Below, one piece after another: positions 24,308 to 32,965 of a stretch of 64,000 bases of DNA (position 1 is the first letter of the stretch; the number at the start of each line of letters is the position of its first letter). This DNA is from Bacillota bacterium (GTDB taxonomy: Bacteria; Bacillota; Clostridia; Acetivibrionales; DTU013). The stretch is taken from NCBI GenBank assembly GCA_023435745.1, contig JAEZMD010000017.1, forward strand, positions 124,001 to 188,000, read 5' to 3'. The notes under the pieces are model-generated. The model was given only the letters and a program-made list of their open reading frames with translations, had not been told where the DNA came from and ran no database searches. The translations under genes and the position numbers were made by a program.

Positions 24308-25677
24308 TCGATCTGACGAAAGCGGCGACGGTGTTCATCGGGCGGCGCGGCGAGCACCATTACCGCAACCTTGAGTTTGACGTATCCGGCCTGCTGGGGG
24401 ACGAATACCCCGGCGCAGCGCTGCACGCCATATGCAAGCGGCCTGACGGCGTCGCTTATCCCGTGGTAACGGACTACGCCGACAGCGTGCTGACATGGTC
24501 GCCCAGCGCAACGGACACAGAAAACGTCGGCGTCGGGCGGCTGGAGATCAGGATTACACACGGCGATGTGGTCGGGAAAAGTGTGCGGGTACTTACCATC
24601 GTGGAGGAGGCCCTTGCGGATGGCATTGCCGAACCCCCGGAGCCTCCCGCGCAGGAATGGCTCAATCAGGTGTTGTCGGCGCTTGCGGCGCTGGACATCG
24701 GTGAAACGAACGAGCTGCTCAATCTCACCTATACGCTGCTGAACACCACGCATGATCTGCTTGAGGATACGCGAGACGGGCTGAACATGCGGACGGGGAT
24801 TCTGCTCAACCACTGGCACCCCGTGGAAACGGCTACGGCACCGGATATGGCTAGCCGAAGGGCGTCCATTACCTTCACAAATATATCGGCTGGCAACAAC
24901 GTGGTGCTCGGCACGGCGACATATACGTTCGCCGCCGCCTTGGGCAGCCCGACCGCGAACAATGTGCAGGTGCTGCTCCAAGACACCCTCCGCAATACCG
25001 TCAAGAAACTTGCCGCAGCCATAACGGGCGTTCAAGACGCGGCAAATATCGCCTACGGGGCAGGGACAGCCCCGCACCCAACCTGCACGGCCTACTGGAC
25101 GAGCCAGAGGTTTTCTGTCGGCGATGCTATCGCCGCTCCGGGCGAGAGCCTGTTTTTACTGGAAAAAACGGAGGATGTGACCACGGCTTTGACGCTGACA
25201 TCTACCGCGACGGCGGCAATCAATGCCTTTACCCGCGCGGCGTATATGAGGTACATCTTGTCGGGCAATGTCACCGGAGCGGGCGGGGCCAACAGCGTCA
25301 GAGGGCCTTTGCAAGCGTTACTGCCCATCGGCAGCGTAACTATAGGCGGGCAGGAAGGGCAACTCGTTCCTGCGACCTATGACTGCCATCTGATCACCCT
25401 TTGCCGCCAATCGGATACGAGCGAGAAAGAGCTGGACTTGTATATCTCCAACGACGAGCAGAATTTCATCCGAATCTGCCGGAGCACACCTGTCGGGGCG
25501 TCCAGCACCTCCGAATCCCAGCACGTTCATATTGAAATGCGCCAGAGCCGGGTACCCACCGGATATGGGCTATACATCCGCATGGGAAGCAACGGCACAT
25601 CGGCGACCGCTTACTGCGACCTGAAGTTTACCTACCACCTGTATCCTGCCAATCTTATGACCACCATGCCCTTTTGA
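24304..25677 (+). CDS. Phage baseplate/surface structural protein (BppU-like start)
   Basis: This 457-residue protein overlaps the holin stop by ATGA. Its first ~110 residues resemble the phage baseplate upper protein domain: a short beta domain with LHAICKRPDGVAYPVVTDYADSVLTW and VGVGRLEIRITHGDVVGKSVRVLTI. The centre is helical and the last 250 residues are beta-rich. A structural protein between holin and lysin is common in Clostridia phages. The receptor-binding role is inferred. Confidence 0.65.
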   Translation: MIDLTKAATVFIGRRGEHHYRNLEFDVSGLLGDEYPGAALHAICKRPDGVAYPVVTDYADSVLTWSPSATDTENVGVGRLEIRITHGDVVGKSVRVLTIVEEALADGIAEPPEPPAQEWLNQVLSALAALDIGETNELLNLTYTLLNTTHDLLEDTRDGLNMRTGILLNHWHPVETATAPDMASRRASITFTNISAGNNVVLGTATYTFAAALGSPTANNVQVLLQDTLRNTVKKLAAAITGVQDAANIAYGAGTAPHPTCTAYWTSQRFSVGDAIAAPGESLFLLEKTEDVTTALTLTSTATAAINAFTRAAYMRYILSGNVTGAGGANSVRGPLQALLPIGSVTIGGQEGQLVPATYDCHLITLCRQSDTSEKELDLYISNDEQNFIRICRSTPVGASSTSESQHVHIEMRQSRVPTGYGLYIRMGSNGTSATAYCDLKFTYHLYPANLMTTMPF

Positions 25678-25693
25678 TTATGAGAGGTGATTA

Positions 25694-26404
25694 ATGATGA
25701 ATCTGAGAAAACTGATCCTTACGAACAACGCCTGCTATAAGGCGGGCCGCACCATCGTGCCCAAGGGCATCATGGTTCACAGTACCGGCGCGAACAATCC
25801 GTGGCTGAAACGCTACGTCGGCCCGGATGACGGGCTGCTCGGCAAAAACACCAACAACAATCACTGGAATCAGGATAAACCTGACGGGAGGCAGGTTTGC
25901 GTCCACGGCTTCATCGGCAAGCTGGCTGACGGCAGCATCGCCACCTATCAGACCCTGCCGTGGAATCACCGGGGCTGGCACTGCGGTGGCTCCGGCAACG
26001 ACACGCATGTAGGCTTTGAAATCTGCGAGGACGGTTTAACCGATTCTTCGTATTTTTCTGCCGTTTACAAGGAAGCCGTGGAGCTTTGTGTGTATCTCTG
26101 CAAGCTCTATGATCTCACTGAACGGAACATCATCTGCCACAGCGAGGGGTACAAGCTGGGCATCGCCAGCAACCACGGCGACGTGATGCACTGGTTTCCA
26201 AAGCACGGCAAGAGCATGGATACCTTCCGCGCCGCCGTGAAAGTAGGACTGGCGCCGAAGCCCGCCGAGCCGGAGACCCCTCCCGAGGCCGCAAAGAAAT
26301 ACTACCGCGTCCAGGTCGGCGCCTTCTCACAGAAGGCCAACGCCGATGCCACGCTCGCTAAACTAAAAGCGGCAGGTTTCGATGGTTACATCAAATACGA
26401 TTGA
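25694..26404 (+). CDS. N-acetylmuramoyl-L-alanine amidase endolysin with SPOR tail
   Basis: This protein of about 236 residues is an amidase_2 endolysin. The first zinc ligand lies in GIMVHSTGANNP, the middle carries WHCGGSGNDTHVGFEICED, and later ligands lie in NIICHSEGYKLGIASNHGDVMHW. After a proline-rich linker (about 185-200) it ends in a SPOR domain (YYRVQVGAFSQKANADATLAKLKAAGFDGYIKY), which binds denuded glycan. It cuts the peptide from the glycan at lysis. ATG 25694 or 25697 are both possible. Confidence 0.95.
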   Translation: MMNLRKLILTNNACYKAGRTIVPKGIMVHSTGANNPWLKRYVGPDDGLLGKNTNNNHWNQDKPDGRQVCVHGFIGKLADGSIATYQTLPWNHRGWHCGGSGNDTHVGFEICEDGLTDSSYFSAVYKEAVELCVYLCKLYDLTERNIICHSEGYKLGIASNHGDVMHWFPKHGKSMDTFRAAVKVGLAPKPAEPETPPEAAKKYYRVQVGAFSQKANADATLAKLKAAGFDGYIKYD

Positions 26405-26420
26405 TACTATCAACACATAC

Positions 26421-26467
26421 GGCCCATGGCTGCGGTAACCACTCCGCTCCGTGGGCCTTATTTTTTT
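26421..26467 (+). terminator. Strong terminator closing the phage late operon
   Basis: GGCCCATGG pairs with CCGTGGGCC (9 bp, one G-U), with an inner GCGG/CCGC stem, and is followed by TTATTTTTTT. It lies 16 bases after the endolysin stop and ends the late transcript. Confidence 0.9.
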
Positions 26468-26538
26468 GTCCGTATATCCTCACATATGCCCTTTCCCGTG
26501 GCTGTTCATTGAAGGCACTTCTTCATGGAGGTCACGGT

Positions 26539-26958
26539 ATGAATACAATACAAAAGGAACAGATCAGTCGGATGCGGCATGAAGGTGCCGGTTATTCCAA
26601 GATAGCGCAGTGCCTTGGTCTGTCGGAAAATACGGTCAAATCATATTGTAAGAGAAATAACCTTGGTGGAATCGGCGCTACGCTCCCCAAGCCTGAAAGA
26701 TCGGTGTGCAGGAATTGTGGAAAGCCAGTTATACAACCACCAGGGCAGAAGAAGCGAGTGTTCTGCACGGACACTTGCCGGGTGGCGTGGTGGAATACAC
26801 ATCCAGAGATGGTCAGCCGGAAAGCCATCTATCATTTTAACTGCGCCCACTGTGGTACGGCTTTTGAAAGTTACGGTGATAAGAAGCGAAAATACTGTTC
26901 CCACGCCTGCTACGTTGCAAACCGTTTCAGTAAAAGAGAAGCGGGTGCTCTGCCATGA
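26539..26958 (+). CDS. Helix-turn-helix / zinc-ribbon DNA-binding protein
   Basis: This 139-residue protein has a sigma-like/resolvase-type HTH at the N-terminus (MRHEGAGYSKIAQCLGLSENTVKSYCKRNN, about 12-42). Two zinc-finger-like clusters follow: CRNCGKP...FCTDTC and CAHCGTAF...YCSHAC. GGAGG lies 7 bases before the ATG. Homologues commonly sit just ahead of serine recombinase genes in Clostridia elements. The probable role is control of, or partnership with, the recombinases, which is inferred from position. Confidence 0.8.
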   Translation: MNTIQKEQISRMRHEGAGYSKIAQCLGLSENTVKSYCKRNNLGGIGATLPKPERSVCRNCGKPVIQPPGQKKRVFCTDTCRVAWWNTHPEMVSRKAIYHFNCAHCGTAFESYGDKKRKYCSHACYVANRFSKREAGALP

Positions 26959-27125
26959 CGGAGGAGCAGTTCAGGCGAGAAGAGCTCTATCAGGCGACGC
27001 TTTCCGTCGCTCGCGCCATGCTCCGCTCCGGCCTTATATCACCCTCGGAACTGGCCAAAATCGACGCGATCATGAAGTCAAAATATACCCCGCCGTTAGG
27101 CAGCTTAAAGTCCGAAAAACCTTGA
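26955..27125 (+). CDS. SHOCT-domain small protein
   Basis: This 56-residue protein overlaps the previous gene by ATGA. It has a single helical SHOCT-like segment: ARAMLRSGLISPSELAKIDAIM, then a basic tail. SHOCT domains are short oligomerisation units. The stop codon lies inside the -35 of the next promoter-like element, so this gene ends exactly where the recombinase transcript begins. It belongs with the HTH/zinc-ribbon and recombinase genes. Confidence 0.75.
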   Translation: MTEEQFRREELYQATLSVARAMLRSGLISPSELAKIDAIMKSKYTPPLGSLKSEKP

Positions 27126-27155
27126 CTTTACGGCACTTTAGAGTGATCTATATAT
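27122..27155 (+). promoter_or_regulatory. Repeated phage promoter-like element, copy C (recombinase promoter)
   Basis: TTGACT, 17 bases ending CTTTAGAGT, then GATCTATATATG. The hexamer spacing and the CTTTAGAGTGAT core match copies A and B. It is 20-50 bases before the first recombinase ATG at 27175. Confidence 0.65.
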
Positions 27156-27174
27156 GCTGGAAGGGAGAGGTTTC

Positions 27175-28476
27175 ATGCCGAATATACGCAAGATAGAACA
27201 GCTTGTCCCGAGCCTTCCCGTCAGGAAACGCGTGGCGGCATATGCCCGAGTGTCGGGTGAAAGGGATGTCAGCTTGCATTCGCTCTCGGCGCAGGTCAGT
27301 CATTACAGCGAGTACATTCAGCGACATAAGGACTGGGAATACGCCGGGGTCTATGCCGACGAAGCCATGACGGGTACTAAGGACAGCAGATCTGGATTTC
27401 AAAGGCTCATACAAGACTGCAGGGATGGACGAATTGATATCATACTCACAAAATCTATTTCTCGCTTTGCCCGAAATACCGTCGACCTTCTTGAGACGGT
27501 TCGGGAATTACGGGAGTTGAATGTGGAAGTATACTTTGAACGCGAGAACATCCGATCACTGAGCGGGGACGGAGAGCTTATGCTGACCATCCTCGCTTCC
27601 TTCGCTCAGGAGGAGAGCCGCTCGGTATCCGAAAACTGCAAGTGGCGCATACGCAAGCGGTTTGCCGAGGGCGAGATTGTCAACCTGCGATTCATGTTCG
27701 GGTACCGTGTTGTAAAAGGACAGATTGAGATCGACCCGGAAAAAGCCGATATTGTCCGCATGGTGTTTAAGGACTACATAAACGGTATGGGTGGTAGCAG
27801 GATTGCCAAAAAGTTGCGAGATATGGGCATACCCGCCATGCGGGGCGGGGCTTGGCGCAGCGAACGCATCATTGAGATTATTAAGAACGAGAAGTACGCG
27901 GGGAACGCCCTGCTTCAAAAGAAGTTTGTTGCCGACCACCTGACGAAAAAAGAAATCTGGAACAAAGGGCAGCTCAAGCAATACTTCGCCGAGGGTACGC
28001 ATCCGGCGATTATAGACGCCGAGATTTATGAGCGGGCAAACGAAATCATGGAACAGCGGCGCCTCGCTTTCCGTGTTGACTGCGAGAAGCAAATGCGATA
28101 CCCGTTCACGGGAATCATCCGTTGCGAGCTGTGCGGGAAGAAATATCAGCGCAGGGCTTCGAAAGGCCGATATTTCTGGATATGCTCCACCTTTCAAAAG
28201 GAAGGCAAGGCGTCTTGCCATTCGAAGCAGATACCGGAACCGACGCTTATGAAAGCCACCGCTGAAGTTCTCGGTTCGGATGGGTTTGACGAGGCTATAT
28301 TTGCCGAGAAGATAACCGAGATTCGTGTACCGGGAGCAAATGCGCTTGAATTTGTATTTACGGACGGCCGTGTAATCGAAAAGACATGGCTTGACCGCTC
28401 CCGCTCGGAAAGCTGGACGGATGAGATGCGGGAGACCGCCCGGCAGAAATCAATCGAAAGGAGCCGTGAGATATGA
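27175..28476 (+). CDS. Large serine recombinase 1
   Basis: This 433-residue serine recombinase has catalytic Ser27 in YARVSGERD. Its resolvase domain (about 18-155) carries ILTKSISRFARNTVDLLETV and QEESRSVSENCKWRIRKRF, followed by a recombinase domain (about 165-265). The zinc ribbon CELCGKKY...CSTF...C lies near 318-345. It is short at the C-terminus and lacks the usual long coiled coil. ATG at 27175 is preferred since an upstream ATG (27154) would overlap the -10 region; AGGGAGAGG precedes it. Overlap with the next recombinase suggests the two act as a pair in integration and excision. Confidence 0.92.
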   Translation: MPNIRKIEQLVPSLPVRKRVAAYARVSGERDVSLHSLSAQVSHYSEYIQRHKDWEYAGVYADEAMTGTKDSRSGFQRLIQDCRDGRIDIILTKSISRFARNTVDLLETVRELRELNVEVYFERENIRSLSGDGELMLTILASFAQEESRSVSENCKWRIRKRFAEGEIVNLRFMFGYRVVKGQIEIDPEKADIVRMVFKDYINGMGGSRIAKKLRDMGIPAMRGGAWRSERIIEIIKNEKYAGNALLQKKFVADHLTKKEIWNKGQLKQYFAEGTHPAIIDAEIYERANEIMEQRRLAFRVDCEKQMRYPFTGIIRCELCGKKYQRRASKGRYFWICSTFQKEGKASCHSKQIPEPTLMKATAEVLGSDGFDEAIFAEKITEIRVPGANALEFVFTDGRVIEKTWLDRSRSESWTDEMRETARQKSIERSREI

Positions 28477-30056
28477 GCAAAGCAAGGGCAGTAACGGTTA
28501 TCCCCGCCACAGTCAGCCTTTTCAGGACGGCTCCTTTAAACAGCGGGGCAAAAAAGCGTGTGGCAGGCTACGCGAGGGTATCCACCGACAATGAGGAACA
28601 ACTAACCAGTTATGAGGCGCAGGTAGATTATTACACCAACCATATCCGATCAAATCCTGAATGGGAGTTCGTGGATGTCTATACCGACGAGGGCATCAGC
28701 GCCACATCCACCAAGCGGCGTGACGGCTTCAATCGTATGGTACAGGACGCGCTGGGCGGCAAAATAGACCTCATCGTCACCAAGTCTATCAGCCGGTTTG
28801 CCCGAAACACGGTGGATAGCCTCGTCACCATCAGGAAGCTCAAGGAGAAAGGCGTCGAGGTCTACTTCGAGAAGGAAAACATCTGGACGCTGGACTCCAA
28901 AGGTGAACTGCTCATAACGATCATGTCGTCGCTGGCCCAGGAGGAAAGCCGCTCTCTCTCGGAAAACGTGACATGGGGTCAGCGAAAACGGTTCTCCGAC
29001 GGCAAGGTCAGCATGCCATATGCCCGCTTCCTCGGTTATGACAAAGGTGAGGATAATACGCCGCAAATAAACGAGAAAGAGGCGGCCGTCGTCCGGCTCA
29101 TATACAGTCTATACCTTGAGGGCTACACCCCTCATACCATAGCTAAGCGTCTCACTGCCGATGGCATTCCATCACCGGGCGGCAAGGATAGATGGATGAG
29201 CGGTACGGTGAAGAGCATCCTGACCAACGAGAAGTATAAAGGCGACGCTCTGCTTCAGAAAAGGTACACGGTGGATTTCCTTACGAAAAAGATGAAGGCC
29301 AACGAGGGCGAAGTTCCGCAGTATTACGTCGAGAACAGCCACCCCGCCATCATCTCGCCAGAAGTGTTCGATATGGTACAGGCCGAGATGAAGCGCAGGA
29401 AGTTGGCCCCCAACCGCCACAGTGGAACAGGGATGTTCGCCAGCCGCATCATCTGCGGGCAGTGCGGCGGATACTACGGTTCCAAGGTCTGGCATTCCAC
29501 CGATAAATACCGCCGCACCATATACCAGTGCAACAACAAATTTAAGGGTGACGAAAAGTGCGGGACGCCGCATCTGGATGAAGAAACCATAAAGCGGCTG
29601 TTCATGACAGCGGTTAATAAACTGCTGGCCGACAGGGATGAAATCCTCGCCAACTTCGAGACGATAAAGGGGGTTCTGTTCGATACCGCCGCACTCGACG
29701 CAGAACAAACTAACCTACAGAGTGAGGTTGCCGTGGTTGCTGAACTGATACAGAAATGTGTGGACGAGAACGCTCGCATCGCTCAAAGCCAGGACGAATA
29801 TCTCCGACGTTACGAAGGGCTGGTCGACCGCTTCGAGACAGCAAAACGCCGGTTTGAGGAAGTCGGCGCCCTGCTTACAGAAACAAAAGCCCGGCGGGAG
29901 ATGGTCGAGGCCTTCATCGACAGCCTCAAAAAACAGGACGGCTTAGTAACCAGCTTTGATGAGCATCTTTGGTATGGCCTCGTAGATTATGCTACCGTCT
30001 ACTCCCAGGATAATGTCCGTTTCGCGTTTAAGAACGGGACGGTTATCCAAGCATGA
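28473..30056 (+). CDS. Large serine recombinase 2
   Basis: This 527-residue recombinase begins at ATGA overlapping the first. Catalytic Ser37 is in GYARVSTDN; IVTKSISRFARNTVDSLVTI and QEESRSLSENVTWG mark the resolvase domain. The recombinase domain is about 175-290, and the zinc ribbon CGQCGGYYG...QCNNKF...C is about 328-365. A long coiled coil (about 400-480) follows, as in phage integrases. It is probably the main integrase with recombinase 1 as partner. Its stop codon directly abuts the stop of the opposite-strand gene at 30057. Confidence 0.93.
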   Translation: MSKARAVTVIPATVSLFRTAPLNSGAKKRVAGYARVSTDNEEQLTSYEAQVDYYTNHIRSNPEWEFVDVYTDEGISATSTKRRDGFNRMVQDALGGKIDLIVTKSISRFARNTVDSLVTIRKLKEKGVEVYFEKENIWTLDSKGELLITIMSSLAQEESRSLSENVTWGQRKRFSDGKVSMPYARFLGYDKGEDNTPQINEKEAAVVRLIYSLYLEGYTPHTIAKRLTADGIPSPGGKDRWMSGTVKSILTNEKYKGDALLQKRYTVDFLTKKMKANEGEVPQYYVENSHPAIISPEVFDMVQAEMKRRKLAPNRHSGTGMFASRIICGQCGGYYGSKVWHSTDKYRRTIYQCNNKFKGDEKCGTPHLDEETIKRLFMTAVNKLLADRDEILANFETIKGVLFDTAALDAEQTNLQSEVAVVAELIQKCVDENARIAQSQDEYLRRYEGLVDRFETAKRRFEEVGALLTETKARREMVEAFIDSLKKQDGLVTSFDEHLWYGLVDYATVYSQDNVRFAFKNGTVIQA

Positions 30057-30923
30057 CTACTTAACCTCATCCGACTCCGGATCTTCTTTATCAAGAATAT
30101 CGTCTTCATCACCGACGAATTCATCGTCGGGCATAGACTTTTTACTTGTATACAGCTTTGACCATCTGAGCGGGGATTTCATTTTCTTATTATACGCAAT
30201 CAGTAGGGCCTCGGCATAGCCAAGGGAACCTGCTTTTCTTTCTTTTGCGGTACGACCTATTTCTCTGGCTGAGAATTTACCGACCTTTTCTTTGAAAAGA
30301 TCATCCTTTAGGACATCGCCGAACGCCACAATTAGCTGCGCTATACCTTTGAGCATATTTGCCGATAATGAATTGCAATCGCCTTCCCAAGTGCCGACAC
30401 AAAGGCGCAAGGAGCGATCCAGCACATGAAATCCATATTTCTGATGAATGAATTCCAGGCTGGAAATCGCACAGATGCCACCGGGGACTTTATTCGATGT
30501 AATGAAAAGGCCATACGACTCGACGAGAGATTTGATTATTAGCTGGTCGTCGTTACCCGCTTCGACGTTGGCCATAAAGATTTCATAGGGCAGAAGCGGT
30601 TTGACAAATTTCAGCTGGTTCGCAAATATATCCGCCTCTTGGGTATATTCCAGATCGTCATAAATCATACACCAGACAGGCGTTTCGCGTGATCCTGATA
30701 CTATGGCGATGATTTCAATCGTATGCTGTCCGTTAAAAACATAGTTGACCCCGTCCCGGCGGCTGACTTTTACGGGATTGATTTGATATAAGTCGAAGTT
30801 CTCAACCGTTCGCCGGACATGGGAAAGAGACAAATTCCTCTGGTACTCCTGATTGGACACCAGATTTTTGATCGGTATCTGTTCAAAATGTACTTTGGGG
30901 ACGAAAGCACTAAAGTCTTCCAT
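30057..30923 (-). CDS. ParB-like/DUF6551-type protein, last gene of the minus operon
   Basis: This 288-residue protein has a ParB/sulfiredoxin-like loop VFNGQHTIEIIA (about 65-77), as in DUF6551 proteins. A predicted helical domain follows (YEIFMANVEAGND...QLIIKSLVESYGLFITSNKV), then a very acidic C-terminus (EDDILDKEDPESDE). It starts where the ParB-like gene stops (TGATG) with AAGGAGG upstream. The likely role is DNA or nucleotide binding. There is no helix-turn-helix typical of segregation ParB, so partition is not implied. Confidence 0.7.
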   Translation of the reverse strand: MEDFSAFVPKVHFEQIPIKNLVSNQEYQRNLSLSHVRRTVENFDLYQINPVKVSRRDGVNYVFNGQHTIEIIAIVSGSRETPVWCMIYDDLEYTQEADIFANQLKFVKPLLPYEIFMANVEAGNDDQLIIKSLVESYGLFITSNKVPGGICAISSLEFIHQKYGFHVLDRSLRLCVGTWEGDCNSLSANMLKGIAQLIVAFGDVLKDDLFKEKVGKFSAREIGRTAKERKAGSLGYAEALLIAYNKKMKSPLRWSKLYTSKKSMPDDEFVGDEDDILDKEDPESDEVK

Positions 30924-31876
30924 CAGATTACCTCCTTCATGTCCGCGAGTATTGAGTCGACGGTTTCTTTCAATTTTAATAGCTCCTGTTCAAGTTTTAA
31001 CCGGGCACTGGCCGTTGTGCCGTTTAGATCAGTGGCGGCACGTGCTCGGTTGATCGAACTGATCCATGAGGGAACCGTTAAGGTTAGCCCCGATATTTCA
31101 GCGTCAGGATCATATTCGGGCATTTCTTTCACCGAACCGGCAAGATGTTTTCCGGATAATCTCCTATGTCTTTCAGGAACCATCTTCCGTAAACTCCCAA
31201 GAAACTCAGCTTCATCGTCCGTTAATAACTGACTCAATCTCTTGATGGTTGCCCCCGGCAGCTGGGACAGTTCAACAACATTTGCTCGGGATATTTTAAA
31301 TTCACCGGAGAGTATCTTAGGAACAAGTTCAGGAACTATTTTTGTTAGCTCATCAATTGCGTGTGAATACTTACCGTAATTAAAAACTGTGGCATGCGAA
31401 ACATTGTATTCATCGCCCAGCCGTTCTCTTGTTCTGATGGCGGTATCCTCGTAAGTTGGTTCGGACAACATTTTAGCCCTAACCTCTTTTGCGGAGTGTT
31501 GGTTGGCGCCTGTGGCATTGTGGGCGCCGAGGATTTTCTCCATCTCGTATCTTTTCCCGATCAGATATTTGCGTGTTTCATCGGTAATATTGCGACGCCC
31601 AAGTTGATTTGTGCAAATCCAGGCAATGGCTTCCTCGCGGTTTTTCAAAAATATCCGCCGAATTGAAAAGGGAATTTGCAGGCGTGTGCATATTTCATAA
31701 CGATTGTGGCCGTCGAGAATCGTGTTATACCAAACACACAAAGGCTCACGACACCCGTCTCGGACAATGTTTTCCTCCAGCAGCTGCAATTCTTCAGCTG
31801 ACAATGGAGGAATCAATTTTTTAAACGCGTCCTCAATCTTTAATTTGTAAATTTCTTGCTCAGCCATGGCACCCAT
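30923..31876 (-). CDS. ParB N-terminal domain protein
   Basis: This 317-residue protein has a ParB-type box (about 10-90): ENIVRDGCREPLCVWYNTILDGHNRYEICTRLQ. A predicted helical DNA-binding part follows (RNITDETRKYLIGKRYEME, then EYNVSHATVFNYGKYSHAIDEL with an HTH-like pattern near 165-185). The C-terminal 60 residues form a coiled coil. It starts within the previous gene's end. It is probably a DNA-binding partner of the recombinase encoded two genes upstream. Confidence 0.75.
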   Translation of the reverse strand: MGAMAEQEIYKLKIEDAFKKLIPPLSAEELQLLEENIVRDGCREPLCVWYNTILDGHNRYEICTRLQIPFSIRRIFLKNREEAIAWICTNQLGRRNITDETRKYLIGKRYEMEKILGAHNATGANQHSAKEVRAKMLSEPTYEDTAIRTRERLGDEYNVSHATVFNYGKYSHAIDELTKIVPELVPKILSGEFKISRANVVELSQLPGATIKRLSQLLTDDEAEFLGSLRKMVPERHRRLSGKHLAGSVKEMPEYDPDAEISGLTLTVPSWISSINRARAATDLNGTTASARLKLEQELLKLKETVDSILADMKEVI

Positions 31877-32249
31877 ACTCAGCCCCCTTCATCTGTATTG
31901 CGTCGGACATCTGAAACCGGGCTATCCCTTCGGTTGGGATTATTTCGCCATACATGCGGTATGATTGATTTTTCTGCCAGTCGCTACACACATCGCATAG
32001 ACTTTCGACAAGGGAACGACTGTATAATTCAAATGACTTTTTATCGATTAATGAGTCTTTATTTATACGGTGAGCCCTTGGGTCGGATCGACTGCTTCCA
32101 AGAATCGCAAGGGTGCGTTCCTCGGGATTTACCAGCAGAAGAACATAATCAGGGTCACCAATGGAACGTAACGTTTTTCTATGTATCCTAATCCGATATT
32201 TTCTGAGATCGACTGATATGGCTGGCCTTGACTCTGTGGTTTCAATCAT
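31860..32249 (-). CDS. Stand-alone copy 2 of the recombinase C-terminal domain
   Basis: This 129-residue protein is mostly one copy of the domain found at the C-terminus of the recombinase at 32955 and in the protein at 32249. The best-conserved stretch is YVLLLVNPEERTLAIL (compare YVQILVNPEEKKLAV and YIEMLVHPHEHLLAV), followed by a W...YR..G segment (DWQKNQSYRMYGEI). The translational start is coupled by TAATG to the previous stop with GGAGGAGGG upstream. No known function; it probably oligomerises or binds DNA together with the recombinase. Confidence 0.7.
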   Translation of the reverse strand: MIETTESRPAISVDLRKYRIRIHRKTLRSIGDPDYVLLLVNPEERTLAILGSSRSDPRAHRINKDSLIDKKSFELYSRSLVESLCDVCSDWQKNQSYRMYGEIIPTEGIARFQMSDAIQMKGAEYGCHG

Positions 32250-32965
32250 TACTCGACGCCCTCCTCCGCAGGCATATTGTTAATAGCATTTGCCGATGAC
32301 TCCGCTGATTTATCATCCCTAATGCCGAAAACGGTGTAGCCCTCGAAGATGTTCACCTGAAGCAGTTTGCGATGTTCTTCAACCGGCAGGCCAAATTGGT
32401 TTTGCCACGCAGCCGGGAATACAGGCGTGCGCGAGGTCTTGGGCTTCTCTCCGTCACTCATGATGCGCTGGTAGATTTCCGTTGCTGTAAGGTCAAAAAT
32501 AAACAGGTATTCATCGCCGCTGCGGATTAATTTACCAAGCAGCTTGTAACGGTAGTTCGGATTCCATTCCATCAACTGAACAACCTTTGCAAAGAACATA
32601 CGGCAGGTTATCTGCTTAGGTTTTCGTTTCGGACTTTTCGCTGTACACCAGAGAAATGAATCTTTTTCGTCCTCGCTGCTCGGGCGCACAGCAAGTTTTT
32701 TCTCTTCCGGGTTCACAAGTATCTGCACATAATTCACGTTCGGCAAGCGGTTTATGCACGCAGTATTTAGTGACACTTTGCAATTATTAAACGTAATGGA
32801 CGGCTCGTACACATGGGCAAAAAATTCGCCGCGTACAACTTGATACCCATCATAACTGAAGGCGTCATCCTGTATATCTGCTTCGCTTGAAGAGGGAGCT
32901 TGTCCGTTCATCACTTCCGAAACCGGATCGCTCACGGCAGCAGTTAAGATATGCTCATTCTCCAT
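32249..32965 (-). CDS. Stand-alone copy 1 of the recombinase C-terminal domain
   Basis: This 238-residue protein has an acidic N-terminal leader (1-~40). The shared domain follows (about 45-160): ITFNNCKVSLNTACINRLP, YVQILVNPEEKKLAV, a Trp/Cys-containing WCTAKSPKRKPKQITCRMFF segment, YRYKLLGKLI and LFIFDLTATEIY. After about 165 it continues as in the recombinase, with VFPAAWQNQFGLPVEEHRKLL (compare AYPTAWADSFGSNF). So it covers almost the whole recombinase extension. It overlaps the recombinase gene by 11 bases. Confidence 0.7.
   Translation of the reverse strand: MENEHILTAAVSDPVSEVMNGQAPSSSEADIQDDAFSYDGYQVVRGEFFAHVYEPSITFNNCKVSLNTACINRLPNVNYVQILVNPEEKKLAVRPSSEDEKDSFLWCTAKSPKRKPKQITCRMFFAKVVQLMEWNPNYRYKLLGKLIRSGDEYLFIFDLTATEIYQRIMSDGEKPKTSRTPVFPAAWQNQFGLPVEEHRKLLQVNIFEGYTVFGIRDDKSAESSANAINNMPAEEGVE

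Noticed and set aside
30057..31876. Plasmid-type ParA/ParB partition locus
   Set aside because: Two ParB-like domains exist but no ParA ATPase or centromere-like repeats are nearby.
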